The notes under the pieces: model-generated
Seen by the model: only the letters and a program-made list of their open reading frames with translations
Told to the model about the DNA's origin: nothing
Databases searched by the model: none
In this document: positions 33,236 through 44,760 of the stretch, piece after piece
Numbering within the stretch: position 1 is the first letter of the stretch
Layout: each line of letters opens with the position of its first letter
Position numbers and translations under genes: made by a program
Assembly (NCBI RefSeq): GCF_011064285.1
Contig: NZ_CP049331.1
Span: 682,001-746,000 of the forward strand
Length of the DNA: 64,000 bases
Reading direction: 5' to 3'
Origin: Vibrio ziniensis
GTDB lineage: Bacteria; Pseudomonadota; Gammaproteobacteria; Enterobacterales; Vibrionaceae

Positions 33236-34399
33236 ATGAAAGAACTATCCGCCTTAATTGTCGATGACAATCCAATCCAATTAAGTGCAATGGAACGCCA
33301 ACTTCGAAAATTCGGCATGACTAAGCTGATGACCTGTAACAGTGGCCAGGAAGCGTTGCATGCAGTTTCTGAACATCAGTTTGATATTGTATTTAGTGAC
33401 ATCATGATGCCTGAGATGGATGGCATCACACTTATTCGTAATCTAGACAATATTGGCTATCAAGGTGCACTAGCAATCACCAGTAGTATCGGCAGCTCTA
33501 TTGTGTCTTCATTAACTTATATGAGTAAGAAGCTTGGGTTCTCAAATGTTTATGAACTGAACAAACCCGTAGCAGATATTTTTCTAGAAGAAATGTTTCA
33601 GAAAGAAGCAATTATCAAGAAAACGGCGATTAAGCAGAAATTAAAAACGGTGGATATGGACGAACTGGCTGCAGCGTTTTATGAAGGCCAGTTTAAAAAC
33701 TACTATCAGCCGCAACTAGATTACACAACAGGCAAAGTGGTGGGGTTAGAAGCGCTTGCTCGTTGGGTTCACCCGACGAAGGGAATGATCTTTCCCGACA
33801 TTTTTATTCCTATGTTACATGATGGTGGCTTGGAATATCACTTGTTCAAAGTGGTGTTGGACAATGTGCTCGAAGATATTTCAGAAAAGAGAATTCAGTG
33901 CCGAGTGTCCATTAACGTGACTCAGCAAGATCTCGAAATTTCGAGCTTCGCTGATTATCTGCTGAATAAGTGTAAAGACTACGATGTTGATCCTAGCTAC
34001 ATTACTCTTGAGCTGACAGAGCAAGATATTTATAAAGAATCGATCGAAATGATCACTAATGTAACCCGCATGCGTTTGTATGGGGTGGGGATTTCGATTG
34101 ATGATTTTGGCACTGGCAGCTCGTCGTATCTTAAACTCTCACATTTGCCATTTACTGAAATCAAAATTGATAAGAACTTCGTGTTCAACTGTGTTGGAGA
34201 TGAAATCAAACAGTCCATTATCCGAAGCATGTGCACGCTTTCGAAAAGTATGCATATAAATCTGGTTTCCGAAGGCGTTGAAGATGATGCAACGTGGAAG
34301 CTGATGCACCATCTCGGTGTGGATGTTTGTCAGGGCTACTTCACGGGTAGACCAATGCCTATCGAAGCGCTGAGCTTTATAGATATTGCTCAACAATAA
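33236..34399 (+). CDS. Response regulator with EAL phosphodiesterase output
   Basis: A 387-aa two-domain protein. The receiver domain (about 1-125) has D10-D11, phospho-acceptor Asp55 (FSDIMMPEMDG) and Lys in ELNKP. The EAL domain (about 145-385) keeps the catalytic set: EALAR, Asn in SINVTQQ, Glu in LELTEQD, IDDFGTG, and Lys in IKIDKNF plus SEGVED. It should therefore hydrolyse cyclic-di-GMP under phosphorylation control. No cognate kinase is adjacent. The next gene, 17 bp downstream, encodes a membrane diguanylate cyclase. Confidence 0.9.
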   Translation: MKELSALIVDDNPIQLSAMERQLRKFGMTKLMTCNSGQEALHAVSEHQFDIVFSDIMMPEMDGITLIRNLDNIGYQGALAITSSIGSSIVSSLTYMSKKLGFSNVYELNKPVADIFLEEMFQKEAIIKKTAIKQKLKTVDMDELAAAFYEGQFKNYYQPQLDYTTGKVVGLEALARWVHPTKGMIFPDIFIPMLHDGGLEYHLFKVVLDNVLEDISEKRIQCRVSINVTQQDLEISSFADYLLNKCKDYDVDPSYITLELTEQDIYKESIEMITNVTRMRLYGVGISIDDFGTGSSSYLKLSHLPFTEIKIDKNFVFNCVGDEIKQSIIRSMCTLSKSMHINLVSEGVEDDATWKLMHHLGVDVCQGYFTGRPMPIEALSFIDIAQQ

Positions 34400-34416
34400 G
34401 TGGCGCTCTCTAAACT

Positions 34417-35787
34417 ATGATGCGTTACTTTAGAATTTCGGCGATTGCCCTACTTGTCAGTACCTTGTTGTTTTATGCTGTTATGGTGATCAACATGGAC
34501 AAATTTATCGATGGCAAATTTGCTAATTTTAATTCCATAGTCAAAACCTTAGAGATTAAAAAGCAAAAAATGATTCTGCTTGGCTTGTTAGCTGAAACTG
34601 AGCGTCAACTGCCAGTGCTAGTGAAAGATGCTGAGCTCGATAACTATGAAGTTCACAGCTATGCAGTTGAGGGACATAAAGAGCTAACCGAGAATGAGCA
34701 AGATATCATCCGAGTGATGCAACTTAGTAGCAAATATGTTCCCTCGTTATTTGATTCTAAAGATGTGTTTATGTATTTCCGTTCTTACGAAGGTAAAAAG
34801 ATATTCACACATAAATGGGTCAGTGACTTTCCGATTTCTGAAGCACTGTTTAGTCATGAACGTTGCATTATAACGGAAACGTGTTCTATTTATGCTAGAC
34901 CATTCCAACTGAAAGACAGAGTGATTGTATCTCCCGTCTATAAAGACATGCTGTCTAATAATTACGTTATTTCAATGGCATCGCCCGTCCAGGATTTCTT
35001 TACTAAAGAGATTGTTGGTGACTTTGTTGTCGATTTTCATATTCCCAGTAATTGGGGATATGGACTGAGTTATAGAACAGAGAAATCCAATAGTTATAAG
35101 AACATTATATTTGAACATTCAGGCTTCACATTTGGGCGCTCTATTAGTCGCGAGCATATTTTATCTAACCGAACTAAGATCGTTTATCGCCTGTCAGAGT
35201 CCTTGGCTGTCGTGGAGTTTTTTTGGCTTTGGCTGATTTTCTTTGTGTGTGGATTTTTTATCTATTGGAAATGGGATGAATCCCGCTATCGCAAGACACG
35301 CTTAAAAGAAGTGCTGATCTCTGCCAATGAAGATGAATTGACGGGTCTATACAATCGACGAATTTTTAAAGAAGGCAACTTTATCGAATCGGTTGAAGGC
35401 AGGAGTGCCAGTATTATTGCGATTGATGGCAATAAAATTAAACGCATTAATGATTTGCATGGTCATGCTGTTGGTGACAGTGCTATTAAGCACATTGCTA
35501 ACGCGATGAGAGCGGTGTTTGAAGATGAGCATTATCTGGTTCGCAGCGGTGGGGATGAGTTTCTTGTTATTATGCCAACGTGTGAGCTTGAAGAAGCTAA
35601 GCAGTTCGCAGAAAAGTTAAAAGATGTCGTTACTGAGACAGCGTTAGAGCCCTTTAACACCCATGTTTCAGTTTCTGTTGGTGTTGCGTATAAATCGGAG
35701 CTGGGCAGTCTCCAGCAAGCAATTATAAAAGCCGATAAAGCCCTTTATCGCGACAAAGATCTGTTTCCTAAATTTCATATTCGTTAA
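34417..35787 (+). CDS. Membrane-bound GGDEF diguanylate cyclase
   Basis: A 456-aa protein with an N-terminal membrane segment (about 6-24), a periplasmic sensor region (about 30-262), a second membrane segment (about 264-285) and a cytosolic GGDEF domain (about 300-456). The DELTGLYNRR start, DGNKIKRINDLHGHAVGD metal/nucleotide motif and intact RSGGDEF support cyclase activity. I see no RxxD inhibitory site before GGDEF. It is co-transcribed with the REC-EAL gene, so synthesis and breakdown of cyclic-di-GMP are paired. Confidence 0.88.
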   Translation: MMRYFRISAIALLVSTLLFYAVMVINMDKFIDGKFANFNSIVKTLEIKKQKMILLGLLAETERQLPVLVKDAELDNYEVHSYAVEGHKELTENEQDIIRVMQLSSKYVPSLFDSKDVFMYFRSYEGKKIFTHKWVSDFPISEALFSHERCIITETCSIYARPFQLKDRVIVSPVYKDMLSNNYVISMASPVQDFFTKEIVGDFVVDFHIPSNWGYGLSYRTEKSNSYKNIIFEHSGFTFGRSISREHILSNRTKIVYRLSESLAVVEFFWLWLIFFVCGFFIYWKWDESRYRKTRLKEVLISANEDELTGLYNRRIFKEGNFIESVEGRSASIIAIDGNKIKRINDLHGHAVGDSAIKHIANAMRAVFEDEHYLVRSGGDEFLVIMPTCELEEAKQFAEKLKDVVTETALEPFNTHVSVSVGVAYKSELGSLQQAIIKADKALYRDKDLFPKFHIR

Positions 35788-35814
35788 TACACTTCAGCAC
35801 TAAAAGTATTATTC

Positions 35815-35847
35815 AAAGGCTGCCTAATATCCTTGGGCAGCTTTTTT
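35815..35847 (+). terminator. Terminator of the REC-EAL/GGDEF operon
   Basis: AAAGGCTGCC pairs with GGCAGCTTTT across an 11-nt loop, followed by a T-run. Confidence 0.8.
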
Positions 35848-36100
35848 ATTACCCCAAATCTATTTGTTTAGAAATGCCTTTGCGCTTACTACATTACTAT
35901 GGCTAGACAGCACTGATAGTCTTGTTTGGTTGGATTGTTATTGATCTATTTGAATACTGAAACTGCCTGCAAGACATGATTTGTATTGACGAAGGCGTAA
36001 TAGATTTCCAATTGAGAGCCATAAAAGTTGGCGATAAATCGTAGATAAAAAAACAGCCGGATAGATTATCCAGCTGTTTTTTTCAATGGACTCGTTGTGC
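35848..36100. other. Gap between converging transcripts
   Basis: About 250 bp between the GGDEF terminator and the chemoreceptor gene. Apart from the terminator at 36046-36083, nothing recognisable is present. Confidence 0.4.
36046..36083. terminator. Chemoreceptor gene terminator (bidirectional)
   Basis: AAAAAAACAGCCGGATA and TATCCAGCTGTTTTTTT form a long stem around GAT (one C-A mismatch), with A and T runs on both sides. Confidence 0.88.
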
Positions 36101-38035
36101 TTACTTCAGTTTGAAGAAACGCATTAGTTCAGCAAGAGTAACCGACATCTTAGCCAGCTCTTGTGAAGCTTGGTTGCTGTCTGACACCATGTTTACGGTT
36201 TGATCAACTTTGTCACGAACGACGGTGATACTTTCACTGATCATCTCGGCTGTTGTGCTTTGCTCTTCTGTTGCAGTAGCAATTTGCGTATTCAGGTTGT
36301 TGGTTTGTGCAACGCTGTCTGTGATGGTAGAGAATGCTACGTTCGCTGATTCTGCTTGTGTCACTGTCTCTTCAAGCATGATCTGGCTTGCATTGATCGA
36401 CTCTACAACTTGAGATGTGTTGTTTTGCAGCGTCGTAATTTGATCTTCAATTTTTTCAACCGCTTTCTGAGTTTGCTGTGCTAGCTGACGTACCTCATCA
36501 GCAACAACCGCAAAACCACGGCCTTGTTCACCAGCACGAGCGGCTTCGATTGCTGCGTTGAGAGCCAGAAGGTTGGTTTGCTCGGCAATTTTTTGAATCA
36601 CGTCCATTACATCACCCACTTCTTCTGTGCCTGTGCGAAGGGTAGAAATCTCAGCGCTAAGGTCGCCCATTTGTTGAGCGAGGGAGCTTATTTGTTCCAT
36701 AGACGAAGACATCACAGACATGCCTTTGTTTGCTTCTTCTGTTGCAGATTCTGCTTCTTGAGATGCGGTGTTCGCACCGATTGCCACTTCGTTGATCGCA
36801 GCAGACATTTCGTTCATTGCCGTAGCAACTTGATCGGTCTCTTGTTGCTGAGTCATAGAACTTTGCAGTACTTCGTGGTTGATAGCTGATAACTGCTCTG
36901 AAGCGGAAGCCAGCATTTCACAGTTTTGCGTGATCTCTTGAACCGTGCTGTAGAACTTCTGTTCCATTTGACCCAAAGAGCGACGCATTTGAGCAACTTC
37001 ATCAGCACCTTCAACAGAATGTTCAGCATGCAGCTCGCCGTTTGCCATGCGCTCAATAATGTTCTTAGTCGTATTGATCGGGCCTGTGATACTGCGTGTA
37101 ACCAACTGACAAATAACCATCACGATAGGCAGTGAGATCAGAAGCGCAGTAATAACGGCAGTGATCGCGTTGTCAGACAGTTCAGATACTTTTTGAGCCA
37201 GAGTCGTTTGGTTATTAAACGAGTGCTGTTTAATGTTCACAATGTTATCGGTAATTTCGTTACCCAATTTAGCTAGGCTGACATTCCAAATTTCATTACG
37301 TTTACCAATGATGCTGAAAATTTCATTGATATTATTGTTAAACACAGCGATCTGTTTCTTAACGGTCTCATTGCGGTACTGAGGATATTCGTTATTGAAT
37401 TCTTCCATCATTTTTTGCAGTTGAGCAAAGGCACTCTGATAGAGTTCAAAATCGTTTTCTTCGTTATCAACGAGGAAGTCAGTGGCGTGTTGCAGAGCAA
37501 TAGTAAATTGATATTCCGTTTCGATTACATGCTCAAAAAGCTCCATGCTTTCATTTAGGCTGGCAGCACGAACTAAGCCAATGTGTTTTTGCAGCTCTTC
37601 AGTCACAGACTGGTTTTTACGAACAAGCTCATTTCTGCGCTGCATTAAGCGCTTCACTTCGTTCAGTTCAACTTCATACTGACTTACGTTTTTCTTCATG
37701 CTGGTAAGAAGAGCCACTTGCTGCTGAGTTTTGCTTGTGTTGATCTCTTCTTGAATGATGCTTTCCGTTGCTTTTAGCTCATGAACTGAATCATTGAAGT
37801 GTTTCTCATCACCACTTGAGCGGAACGTTAATGCTCGAATACGTGCGGTTAGCATGTGTTCTTGAACGTTACTTGCTTGAATAGCGTTTTGGTTTACATC
37901 TCTGAAATCGTTGAAGTCAGACTGAATGTTTTTGATCGCGAACCAAGCAACGCCTGAAATGATCAGCGTTGAAAGTGTCGTAAAGGTAATGATTAAATAA
38001 ATTTTAAACGATACCTTAGTGATTCGATTTAGCAT
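36101..38035 (-). CDS. Methyl-accepting chemotaxis protein
   Basis: A 644-aa chemoreceptor with a first membrane helix (about 11-33), a roughly 250-residue all-helical periplasmic sensor, a second membrane helix near 285-307 ([16 protein letters not shown]), a HAMP domain and a long cytoplasmic coiled coil. The conserved CheA/CheW-binding hairpin tip is present ([25 protein letters not shown], seen as [18 protein letters not shown]). I start it at ATG 38035 after AAGAAG; a TTG codon 21 bp upstream is less likely. The ligand is unknown, and there is no C-terminal CheR-binding pentapeptide. Confidence 0.93.
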   Translation of the reverse strand: MLNRITKVSFKIYLIITFTTLSTLIISGVAWFAIKNIQSDFNDFRDVNQNAIQASNVQEHMLTARIRALTFRSSGDEKHFNDSVHELKATESIIQEEINTSKTQQQVALLTSMKKNVSQYEVELNEVKRLMQRRNELVRKNQSVTEELQKHIGLVRAASLNESMELFEHVIETEYQFTIALQHATDFLVDNEENDFELYQSAFAQLQKMMEEFNNEYPQYRNETVKKQIAVFNNNINEIFSIIGKRNEIWNVSLAKLGNEITDNIVNIKQHSFNNQTTLAQKVSELSDNAITAVITALLISLPIVMVICQLVTRSITGPINTTKNIIERMANGELHAEHSVEGADEVAQMRRSLGQMEQKFYSTVQEITQNCEMLASASEQLSAINHEVLQSSMTQQQETDQVATAMNEMSAAINEVAIGANTASQEAESATEEANKGMSVMSSSMEQISSLAQQMGDLSAEISTLRTGTEEVGDVMDVIQKIAEQTNLLALNAAIEAARAGEQGRGFAVVADEVRQLAQQTQKAVEKIEDQITTLQNNTSQVVESINASQIMLEETVTQAESANVAFSTITDSVAQTNNLNTQIATATEEQSTTAEMISESITVVRDKVDQTVNMVSDSNQASQELAKMSVTLAELMRFFKLK

Positions 38036-38189
38036 GTGTTTCTTCTTTATGGACAAACGGAATTAGGCAAATTTTATACAAATAGTCACCATCAGCCAAA
38101 AATACCAAGTGCTGATGTTTTTGTTTAATTTATTGATATATAAGGTTTAAATTCCTTTGTATGACATGCTGAATGGTTAAAAAAAACAA

Positions 38190-38210
38190 ATCCTACGCCA
38201 ATGGTAGGAT
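38190..38210 (-). terminator. Candidate terminator downstream of the CBS gene
   Basis: On the minus strand ATCCTAC pairs with GTAGGAT around CATTGGC, followed by TTGTTTTTTTT. It is 108 nt past the CBS-gene stop codon. Confidence 0.6.
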
Positions 38211-38254
38211 GATTCTGACATAAGCTGGCAATTAGGAAGTAGGGCAGGGAAGTG

Positions 38255-38282
38255 AAGGTTAATATTAGTGAATATTAACCTT
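38255..38282. repeat. Perfect 12-bp inverted repeat after the CBS gene
   Basis: AAGGTTAATATT (38255-38266) and AATATTAACCTT (38271-38282) are exact complements around AGTG, 36 nt downstream of the CBS-gene stop codon. No T-run follows on the minus strand, so it is not a standard terminator. Confidence 0.6.
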
Positions 38283-38317
38283 TCAAAAATGGAGTTTTAG
38301 GTAGGAGCTTTAGATCA

Positions 38318-38767
38318 TTAAAGATCGTCTTCGATTTCTTCTGGTTCAATTTCTTCTTGTAGCTCAAGTAAGCTAATCGCAATTGAAACAAAATCACTGT
38401 CGGTAATGATGCCGACTAGTTCTCCTTTAGCTATGACTGGTAAGCAACCAACTTTATGTTTTTGCATGTACATTGCACTTTCTTTTAGCCCAGCTTGCGG
38501 CGAAACCGTCATCACTTGCGAATGCATGATTTCATTGAGTGGTGAGTCATCCGTGTAGGAGTGAACACTAGATGATTTTTGTAGGCTAGATTCTTGAGCG
38601 GCAAGAATATCTCTTTGAGTCACAACACCCAGTAGTTTCTTTTCTGCATCAACAATAGGAATGTGGCGAATATCTAATGCTTCCATCATGTGTTTAGCAT
38701 CAGATAGAGTGTTTGAACGCAGTAAAGTATGGGGATTACGAGTCATCATGTCTTCGACTTTAATCAT
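38318..38767 (-). CDS. Tandem CBS-domain protein
   Basis: A 149-aa protein consisting almost entirely of two CBS motifs (about 3-60 and 78-135), with typical VEDMMTRNP and IVGIITDSDF-like elements (GIITDSDFV). Such stand-alone modules bind adenine nucleotides or related ligands and act as energy sensors or regulatory partners. The C-terminus is highly acidic (EEIEPEEIEDDL). I start it at ATG 38767 after AGGAG. It is divergent from queA, and the partner is unknown. Confidence 0.88.
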   Translation of the reverse strand: MIKVEDMMTRNPHTLLRSNTLSDAKHMMEALDIRHIPIVDAEKKLLGVVTQRDILAAQESSLQKSSSVHSYTDDSPLNEIMHSQVMTVSPQAGLKESAMYMQKHKVGCLPVIAKGELVGIITDSDFVSIAISLLELQEEIEPEEIEDDL

Positions 38768-39021
38768 ATCCAACTCCTATCACTTCAGGCTTGTAATAAC
38801 TCTTTGGTTCTTGTTTAAAGCATAGTTTTTCTGCGGATAAATAACTGAGAGCTTGCCCAACTTTTATCTCGAATTGGCGCAATTCATCGTTGATTACAAA
38901 CTATTGCCTTGAGATTAGTCGTTCAGGGTGCACAATCCTGTATCTTGCGGTTGCTTAGGTATATACTACCGCGCCGCGAAAAGATTCATCGCTAAACCCA
39001 AAAGAGAACGAATATACAGTC

Positions 39022-40080
39022 ATGCAAGTTTCAGATTTCCATTTTGAACTTCCAGACGAGCTTATTGCTCGTTATCCAAAAGCAGACCGTACAGCCAGCC
39101 GTTTGCTGCAGTTGAACGGTAATACGGGTACGCTCACTGATAGTACCTTTAAAAATGTCCTCGACTTGGTTGAGCCGGGTGATCTTTTAGTGTTTAACAA
39201 TACTCGTGTTATTCCTGCTCGTATGTTTGGCCGTAAAGCCTCAGGTGGAAAACTAGAAGTATTGGTTGAGCGCATGCTTGATGAACACTCGATTCTTGCT
39301 CACGTTCGCTCTTCTAAGCCGCCAAAACCAAATACAGAATTGTATCTGGGTGAAAACGATGAATACCATGCGGTGATGGTTGCTCGTCATGATGCTCTGT
39401 TTGAAATTCGCTTTACGGATGAGAAAGCCGTATTGGAGATTTTAAATGAGATCGGACATATGCCTCTGCCTCCTTACATCGATCGCCCAGATGAAGATGC
39501 AGACAAAGAGCGCTACCAAACGGTTTATAACCAAAAACCGGGTGCGGTTGCGGCTCCGACTGCTGGTTTGCACTTCGATGAAACTTTGCTTGAGCAGATC
39601 AAAGCAAAAGGTGTTGAATTTGCATACGTGACTTTGCACGTTGGGGCGGGGACGTTCCAACCTGTTCGTGTAGACAACATCAATGATCACCACATGCATG
39701 CTGAATACGTAGAAGTACCACAAGACGTAGTGGATGCTATTTCGGCAACGAAAGCGCGTGGTGGACGTATTATCGCTGTTGGTACAACCTCTGTTCGTTC
39801 GTTAGAAAGTGCAGCGCAAGACGCGTTGAGCAAAGGCACTGAGTTGGTTCCATTCTTTGGTGATACTGAGATCTTTATTTTCCCAGGTTATCAATATCAG
39901 TTAGTGGATTGTTTGATTACCAATTTCCACCTACCTGAATCAACGTTAATTATGTTAGTAAGTGCATTCGCCAGTTACGAGCATACTATGGCGGCCTATG
40001 ATCACGCTGTAAAAGAGCAGTACCGTTTCTTTAGTTACGGCGATGCGATGTTCATAACAAAGAGAACGAATCAAAGCTAA
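39022..40080 (+). CDS. queA: S-adenosylmethionine:tRNA ribosyltransferase-isomerase
   Basis: A 352-aa QueA that transfers the ribosyl part of SAM to preQ1-modified tRNA, forming epoxyqueuosine at position 34. Family motifs are visible: [12 protein letters not shown] at the N-terminus, [10 protein letters not shown], and [11 protein letters not shown]. It is the first gene of queA-tgt-yajC-secD-secF, the conserved gammaproteobacterial order. tgt follows after 156 bp containing a weak hairpin. Confidence 0.97.
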   Translation: MQVSDFHFELPDELIARYPKADRTASRLLQLNGNTGTLTDSTFKNVLDLVEPGDLLVFNNTRVIPARMFGRKASGGKLEVLVERMLDEHSILAHVRSSKPPKPNTELYLGENDEYHAVMVARHDALFEIRFTDEKAVLEILNEIGHMPLPPYIDRPDEDADKERYQTVYNQKPGAVAAPTAGLHFDETLLEQIKAKGVEFAYVTLHVGAGTFQPVRVDNINDHHMHAEYVEVPQDVVDAISATKARGGRIIAVGTTSVRSLESAAQDALSKGTELVPFFGDTEIFIFPGYQYQLVDCLITNFHLPESTLIMLVSAFASYEHTMAAYDHAVKEQYRFFSYGDAMFITKRTNQS

Positions 40081-40109
40081 AAGCGCCTTTTTGGTAAATT
40101 ATTTTTGAG

Positions 40110-40140
40110 GCTATCTGGACACTTTTCCGGGTAGCTGTTT
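40110..40140 (+). terminator. Weak hairpin between queA and tgt
   Basis: GCTATCTGG can pair with CCGGGTAGC (with G-T pairs), followed by TGTTTA. It may attenuate read-through from queA to tgt rather than end transcription. Confidence 0.35.
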
Positions 40141-40188
40141 ATACCCATGCTAGTGTTTATGTAATGCCATTTCTTGGTGTGACAATAG

Positions 40189-41376
<1,188 letters not shown>

Positions 41377-41381
41377 TGTTG

Positions 41382-41410
41382 ATGCCAGCATACGTGCTGG
41401 CATTAATGTA
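41382..41410 (+). terminator. Hairpin after tgt
   Basis: ATGCCAGCA-TACG-TGCTGGCAT forms a perfect 9-bp stem followed by a weak T-rich tail. It may be a partial terminator or an mRNA end-stabilising hairpin before yajC. Confidence 0.5.
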
Positions 41411-41514
41411 ATTTCGTGCGCTAAGTTGGATTTATCTCTTTCCTGACTTGAATTCAGCGTTGCGCAACCCAATAGATTTCACACTAGACAAAACAACTTA
41501 GAGGACATTTCTCA

Positions 41515-41847
41515 ATGAGTCTAATTTCTGTAGCACACGCGGCTCCTGCTGGCACTCCAGCTGGTGGTGGTTTTGAAATGCTAATCATGCTTGGCATGTT
41601 TGCGGTAATCTTCTACTTCATGATTTACCGCCCACAATCTAAGCGCGTAAAAGAGCATAAAAACCTAATGGCTTCTATGACTAAAGGTGATGAGGTTCTT
41701 ACCAGTGGTGGACTAGTTGGTCGCATTACTAAAATTGCAGAAGACAACGATTATGTTTCTATTGCACTTAACGAGAACAACGAAATCGTTCTTAAAAAAG
41801 ACTTCATTACAGCAGTATTACCAAAAGGTACGCTGAAATCTCTATAA
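41515..41847 (+). CDS. yajC: Preprotein translocase accessory subunit YajC
   Basis: A 110-aa inner-membrane protein with a single membrane segment (about 21-41, FEMLIMLGMFAVIFYFMIY), the conserved RPQSKRVKEH motif just after it and a small cytosolic domain. It associates with SecD and SecF, and the three genes are contiguous here. Confidence 0.96.
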   Translation: MSLISVAHAAPAGTPAGGGFEMLIMLGMFAVIFYFMIYRPQSKRVKEHKNLMASMTKGDEVLTSGGLVGRITKIAEDNDYVSIALNENNEIVLKKDFITAVLPKGTLKSL

Positions 41848-41867
41848 ACAGCTAGAGGATCTTCTCT

Positions 41868-43721
41868 GTGCTAAACCGTTATCCGTTATGGAAGTACTTG
41901 ATGGTGGTATTCGTTATTGCCATCTCAGCTTTGTATGCACTTCCAAATATTTACGGTGAAGATCCAGCCATTCAAATTACAGGGGCGCGTGGCGCCTCTG
42001 TAGATCTGTCAACGCTGGATTCTGTCACTAAGGCGCTTGATGAAGCGCAGCTTTCTCATAAATCCATTGGTCTTGAAAATGGATCTATTCTTGTTCGATT
42101 TAATGACACTGACACCCAAATCAGTGCTCGCGATGTAGTGAGCGAAGCTCTGGGTAAAGACACGATCGTGGCATTAAACCTTGCAGCATCAACTCCTGAT
42201 TGGCTTGAAGCAATAGGCGCAGCGCCTATGAAGCTTGGTCTTGACCTTCGCGGCGGTGTTCATTTCTTAATGGAAGTGGATATGGACGCAGCGATGGAAA
42301 AATTGGTCACTCAGCAAGAAGAAGCATTCCGCAGTGAACTGCGAGAAGACAAAATTCGCTATCGTGCAATTCGTCCTCTTAAAGATTCCGTTGAAGTGGT
42401 GTTACGTGATGCAGAGCAGCTAGCTCAAGCGAAAGCCTCTTTAGAATCAAAACATCGCGATATGACGTTTATTGCTTCTGAAGAGAGCAACCAGTTCGTT
42501 CTGAAAGCGCAATTCTCTGAAACTCGTCTACAAGAAATCCGTAACTATGCTGTTGAACAGAACATTAGCATCCTACGCAACCGTGTAAACGAACTGGGTG
42601 TTGCTGAGCCTTTGGTACAACGTCAAGGTGCAACTCGTATCGTAGTTGAACTTCCTGGTGTTCAGGACACAGCGCGTGCGAAAGAGATTCTTGGTGCAAC
42701 TGCGACACTTGAATTCCGTGAAGTGGATGACAAGGCCGATTTAGCTGCTGCTGCTGCGGGCCGAGTACCTGCGGGTAGTGAAGTTAAGTTTGACCGTGAT
42801 GGCCGTCCAGCTGTGCTGAAGAAACGTGTAATTCTTGGTGGTTCAAGCATCACGGATGCGAGTTCAAGCACCGACGAATATGGTCGTCCGCAGGTAAACA
42901 TCTCACTGGATAGTGAAGGTGGCGCGAAAATGTCAGCGTTCTCTAAAAAGAACATTGGCAAGCTAATGGCTACAGTATTTGCAGAATACAAAGACAGCGG
43001 TCGTAAGACTCCAGAAGGTAAAGTTATCTTAGTTAAACATGAAGAAGTGGTTAACCAAGCAACGATTCAATCTGCGTTAGGCCGTAGTTTCCGTATTACG
43101 GGTATTGATTCAGTAGCTGAAGCTCATAACCTTGCACTTCTACTGCGTGCTGGTGCTCTGATTGCGCCAATCTCGATTGTAGAAGAACGCACCATTGGTC
43201 CATCAATGGGTCAACAGAATATCGACATGGGTATTCAAGCGTGTGTATGGGGTATGGTTGCAGTAATGCTGTTTACGCTACTTTACTACCGTAAGTTTGG
43301 CTTGATCGCGAACGTAGCACTGTTTGCAAACCTTGTGTTGATCATCGGTGTAATGTCTATGATTCCAGGTGCAACAATGACTCTACCGGGTATCGCGGGT
43401 ATCGTATTGACTGTCGGTATGGCGGTGGATGCCAACGTACTGATTTTTGAACGTATCCGTGAAGAGCTGCGTGATGGGCGTAACCCCCAACAAGCGATTC
43501 ACCAAGGTTATGCTAATGCATTCAGTACGATCGCCGATGCGAACATCACAACCCTAATCACTGCTATCATTCTGTTTGCAGTAGGTACAGGTGCGATCAA
43601 AGGTTTCGCGGTAACTCTGTCTATCGGTATTCTAACTTCAATGTTTACTGCAATTATCGGCACTCGTTGTATCGTCAACTTGTTGTACGGTGGTAAACGC
43701 ATTAACAAGTTGTCGATCTAA
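41868..43721 (+). CDS. secD: Protein translocase subunit SecD
   Basis: A 617-aa RND-fold membrane protein. Membrane helix 1 (about 10-27) is followed by a large periplasmic region, with the [11 protein letters not shown] motif near residue 124, and five C-terminal helices (about 455-610) containing [18 protein letters not shown]. SecD with SecF uses the ion-motive force to pull preproteins across. It starts at GTG 41868 after AGAGGA. Vibrios often have a second SecDF set elsewhere, so this is one of possibly two. Confidence 0.96.
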   Translation: MLNRYPLWKYLMVVFVIAISALYALPNIYGEDPAIQITGARGASVDLSTLDSVTKALDEAQLSHKSIGLENGSILVRFNDTDTQISARDVVSEALGKDTIVALNLAASTPDWLEAIGAAPMKLGLDLRGGVHFLMEVDMDAAMEKLVTQQEEAFRSELREDKIRYRAIRPLKDSVEVVLRDAEQLAQAKASLESKHRDMTFIASEESNQFVLKAQFSETRLQEIRNYAVEQNISILRNRVNELGVAEPLVQRQGATRIVVELPGVQDTARAKEILGATATLEFREVDDKADLAAAAAGRVPAGSEVKFDRDGRPAVLKKRVILGGSSITDASSSTDEYGRPQVNISLDSEGGAKMSAFSKKNIGKLMATVFAEYKDSGRKTPEGKVILVKHEEVVNQATIQSALGRSFRITGIDSVAEAHNLALLLRAGALIAPISIVEERTIGPSMGQQNIDMGIQACVWGMVAVMLFTLLYYRKFGLIANVALFANLVLIIGVMSMIPGATMTLPGIAGIVLTVGMAVDANVLIFERIREELRDGRNPQQAIHQGYANAFSTIADANITTLITAIILFAVGTGAIKGFAVTLSIGILTSMFTAIIGTRCIVNLLYGGKRINKLSI

Positions 43722-43735
43722 GGGTAGGAATTGGT

Positions 43736-44683
43736 ATGTTTCAAATTCTGAAAACAGATAAATCGATCGACTTTATGCGTTGGTCGAAGTTCGCATTCGT
43801 TTTCTCGATTCTAATGATCGGTGCTTCGATTTTTACTCTATCGACAAAATGGCTGAATTGGGGCTTAGATTTTACTGGCGGTACATTGATCGAGGTTGGT
43901 TTCGAACAGCCAGTAAACCTTGAAGAAATTCGTGTTGCGCTTGAAGCTAAAGGGTTCGGTGACGCAACAGTACAAAACTTTGGTTCCGCTAAAGATGTGA
44001 TGGTTCGTCTTCGCCCACGTGAAAATGTGGCAAGTGAAGCTTTAGGTAACCAAATCCTAAGCGCAATTAAAGAAGGTACGGGTAAAGCGGTAGAAATGCG
44101 CCGTATTGAGTTCGTTGGTCCTAATGTAGGTGACGAGCTAACAGAAGCCGGCGGTTTGGCGATTTTAGTCTCGCTGCTGTGTATTCTTCTGTATGTATCT
44201 ATGCGATTCGAATGGCGTTTGGCTGCGGGTGCAGTTTTAGCATTGGCTCACGACGTTATCATCACGCTAGGTATTTTCTCATTGATGCAAGTTGAAGTAG
44301 ACCTAACTATCGTTGCAGCATTGCTAACGGTTGTGGGTTATTCACTTAACGATACCATAGTGGTATTTGACCGTATCCGTGAGAACTTCCGTAAGATGCG
44401 TAAAGGTGATTCTGCTGAAATCATGAACAGCTCAATCACTCAAACATTAAGCCGTACTTTGATTACTTCTGGTACCACATTGTTTGTAGTTATCGCACTG
44501 TTTGTTCAAGGTGGGGCTATGATTCACGGCTTCGCAATGGCATTGCTATTGGGTATTACTGTTGGTACTTACTCTTCAATTTATGTGGCTTCTGCCCTAG
44601 CATTGAAATTGGGTATCACACGTGAGCACTTACTTACTCCTCAAGTGGAGAAAGAAGGTGCTGAATTCGACGATATGCCATAG
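43736..44683 (+). CDS. secF: Protein translocase subunit SecF
   Basis: A 315-aa partner of SecD, starting 14 bp after secD. It has six predicted membrane helices, the WGLDFTGGTLIEV motif after helix 1, and the YSLNDTIVVFDRIREN motif with the functional Asp residues. A strong terminator follows. Confidence 0.96.
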   Translation: MFQILKTDKSIDFMRWSKFAFVFSILMIGASIFTLSTKWLNWGLDFTGGTLIEVGFEQPVNLEEIRVALEAKGFGDATVQNFGSAKDVMVRLRPRENVASEALGNQILSAIKEGTGKAVEMRRIEFVGPNVGDELTEAGGLAILVSLLCILLYVSMRFEWRLAAGAVLALAHDVIITLGIFSLMQVEVDLTIVAALLTVVGYSLNDTIVVFDRIRENFRKMRKGDSAEIMNSSITQTLSRTLITSGTTLFVVIALFVQGGAMIHGFAMALLLGITVGTYSSIYVASALALKLGITREHLLTPQVEKEGAEFDDMP

Positions 44684-44691
44684 TTGATATG

Positions 44692-44720
44692 AAAGCCACT
44701 GATTACAGTGGCTTTTTTTT
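44692..44720 (+). terminator. secF terminator
   Basis: AAAGCCACTG-ATTA-CAGTGGCTTT with a following T-run, 8 nt after the secF stop codon. Confidence 0.92.
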
Positions 44721-44760
44721 GCTTTGAATATTTTGGATTAATCCGTTAAAAGGAGGCGAG

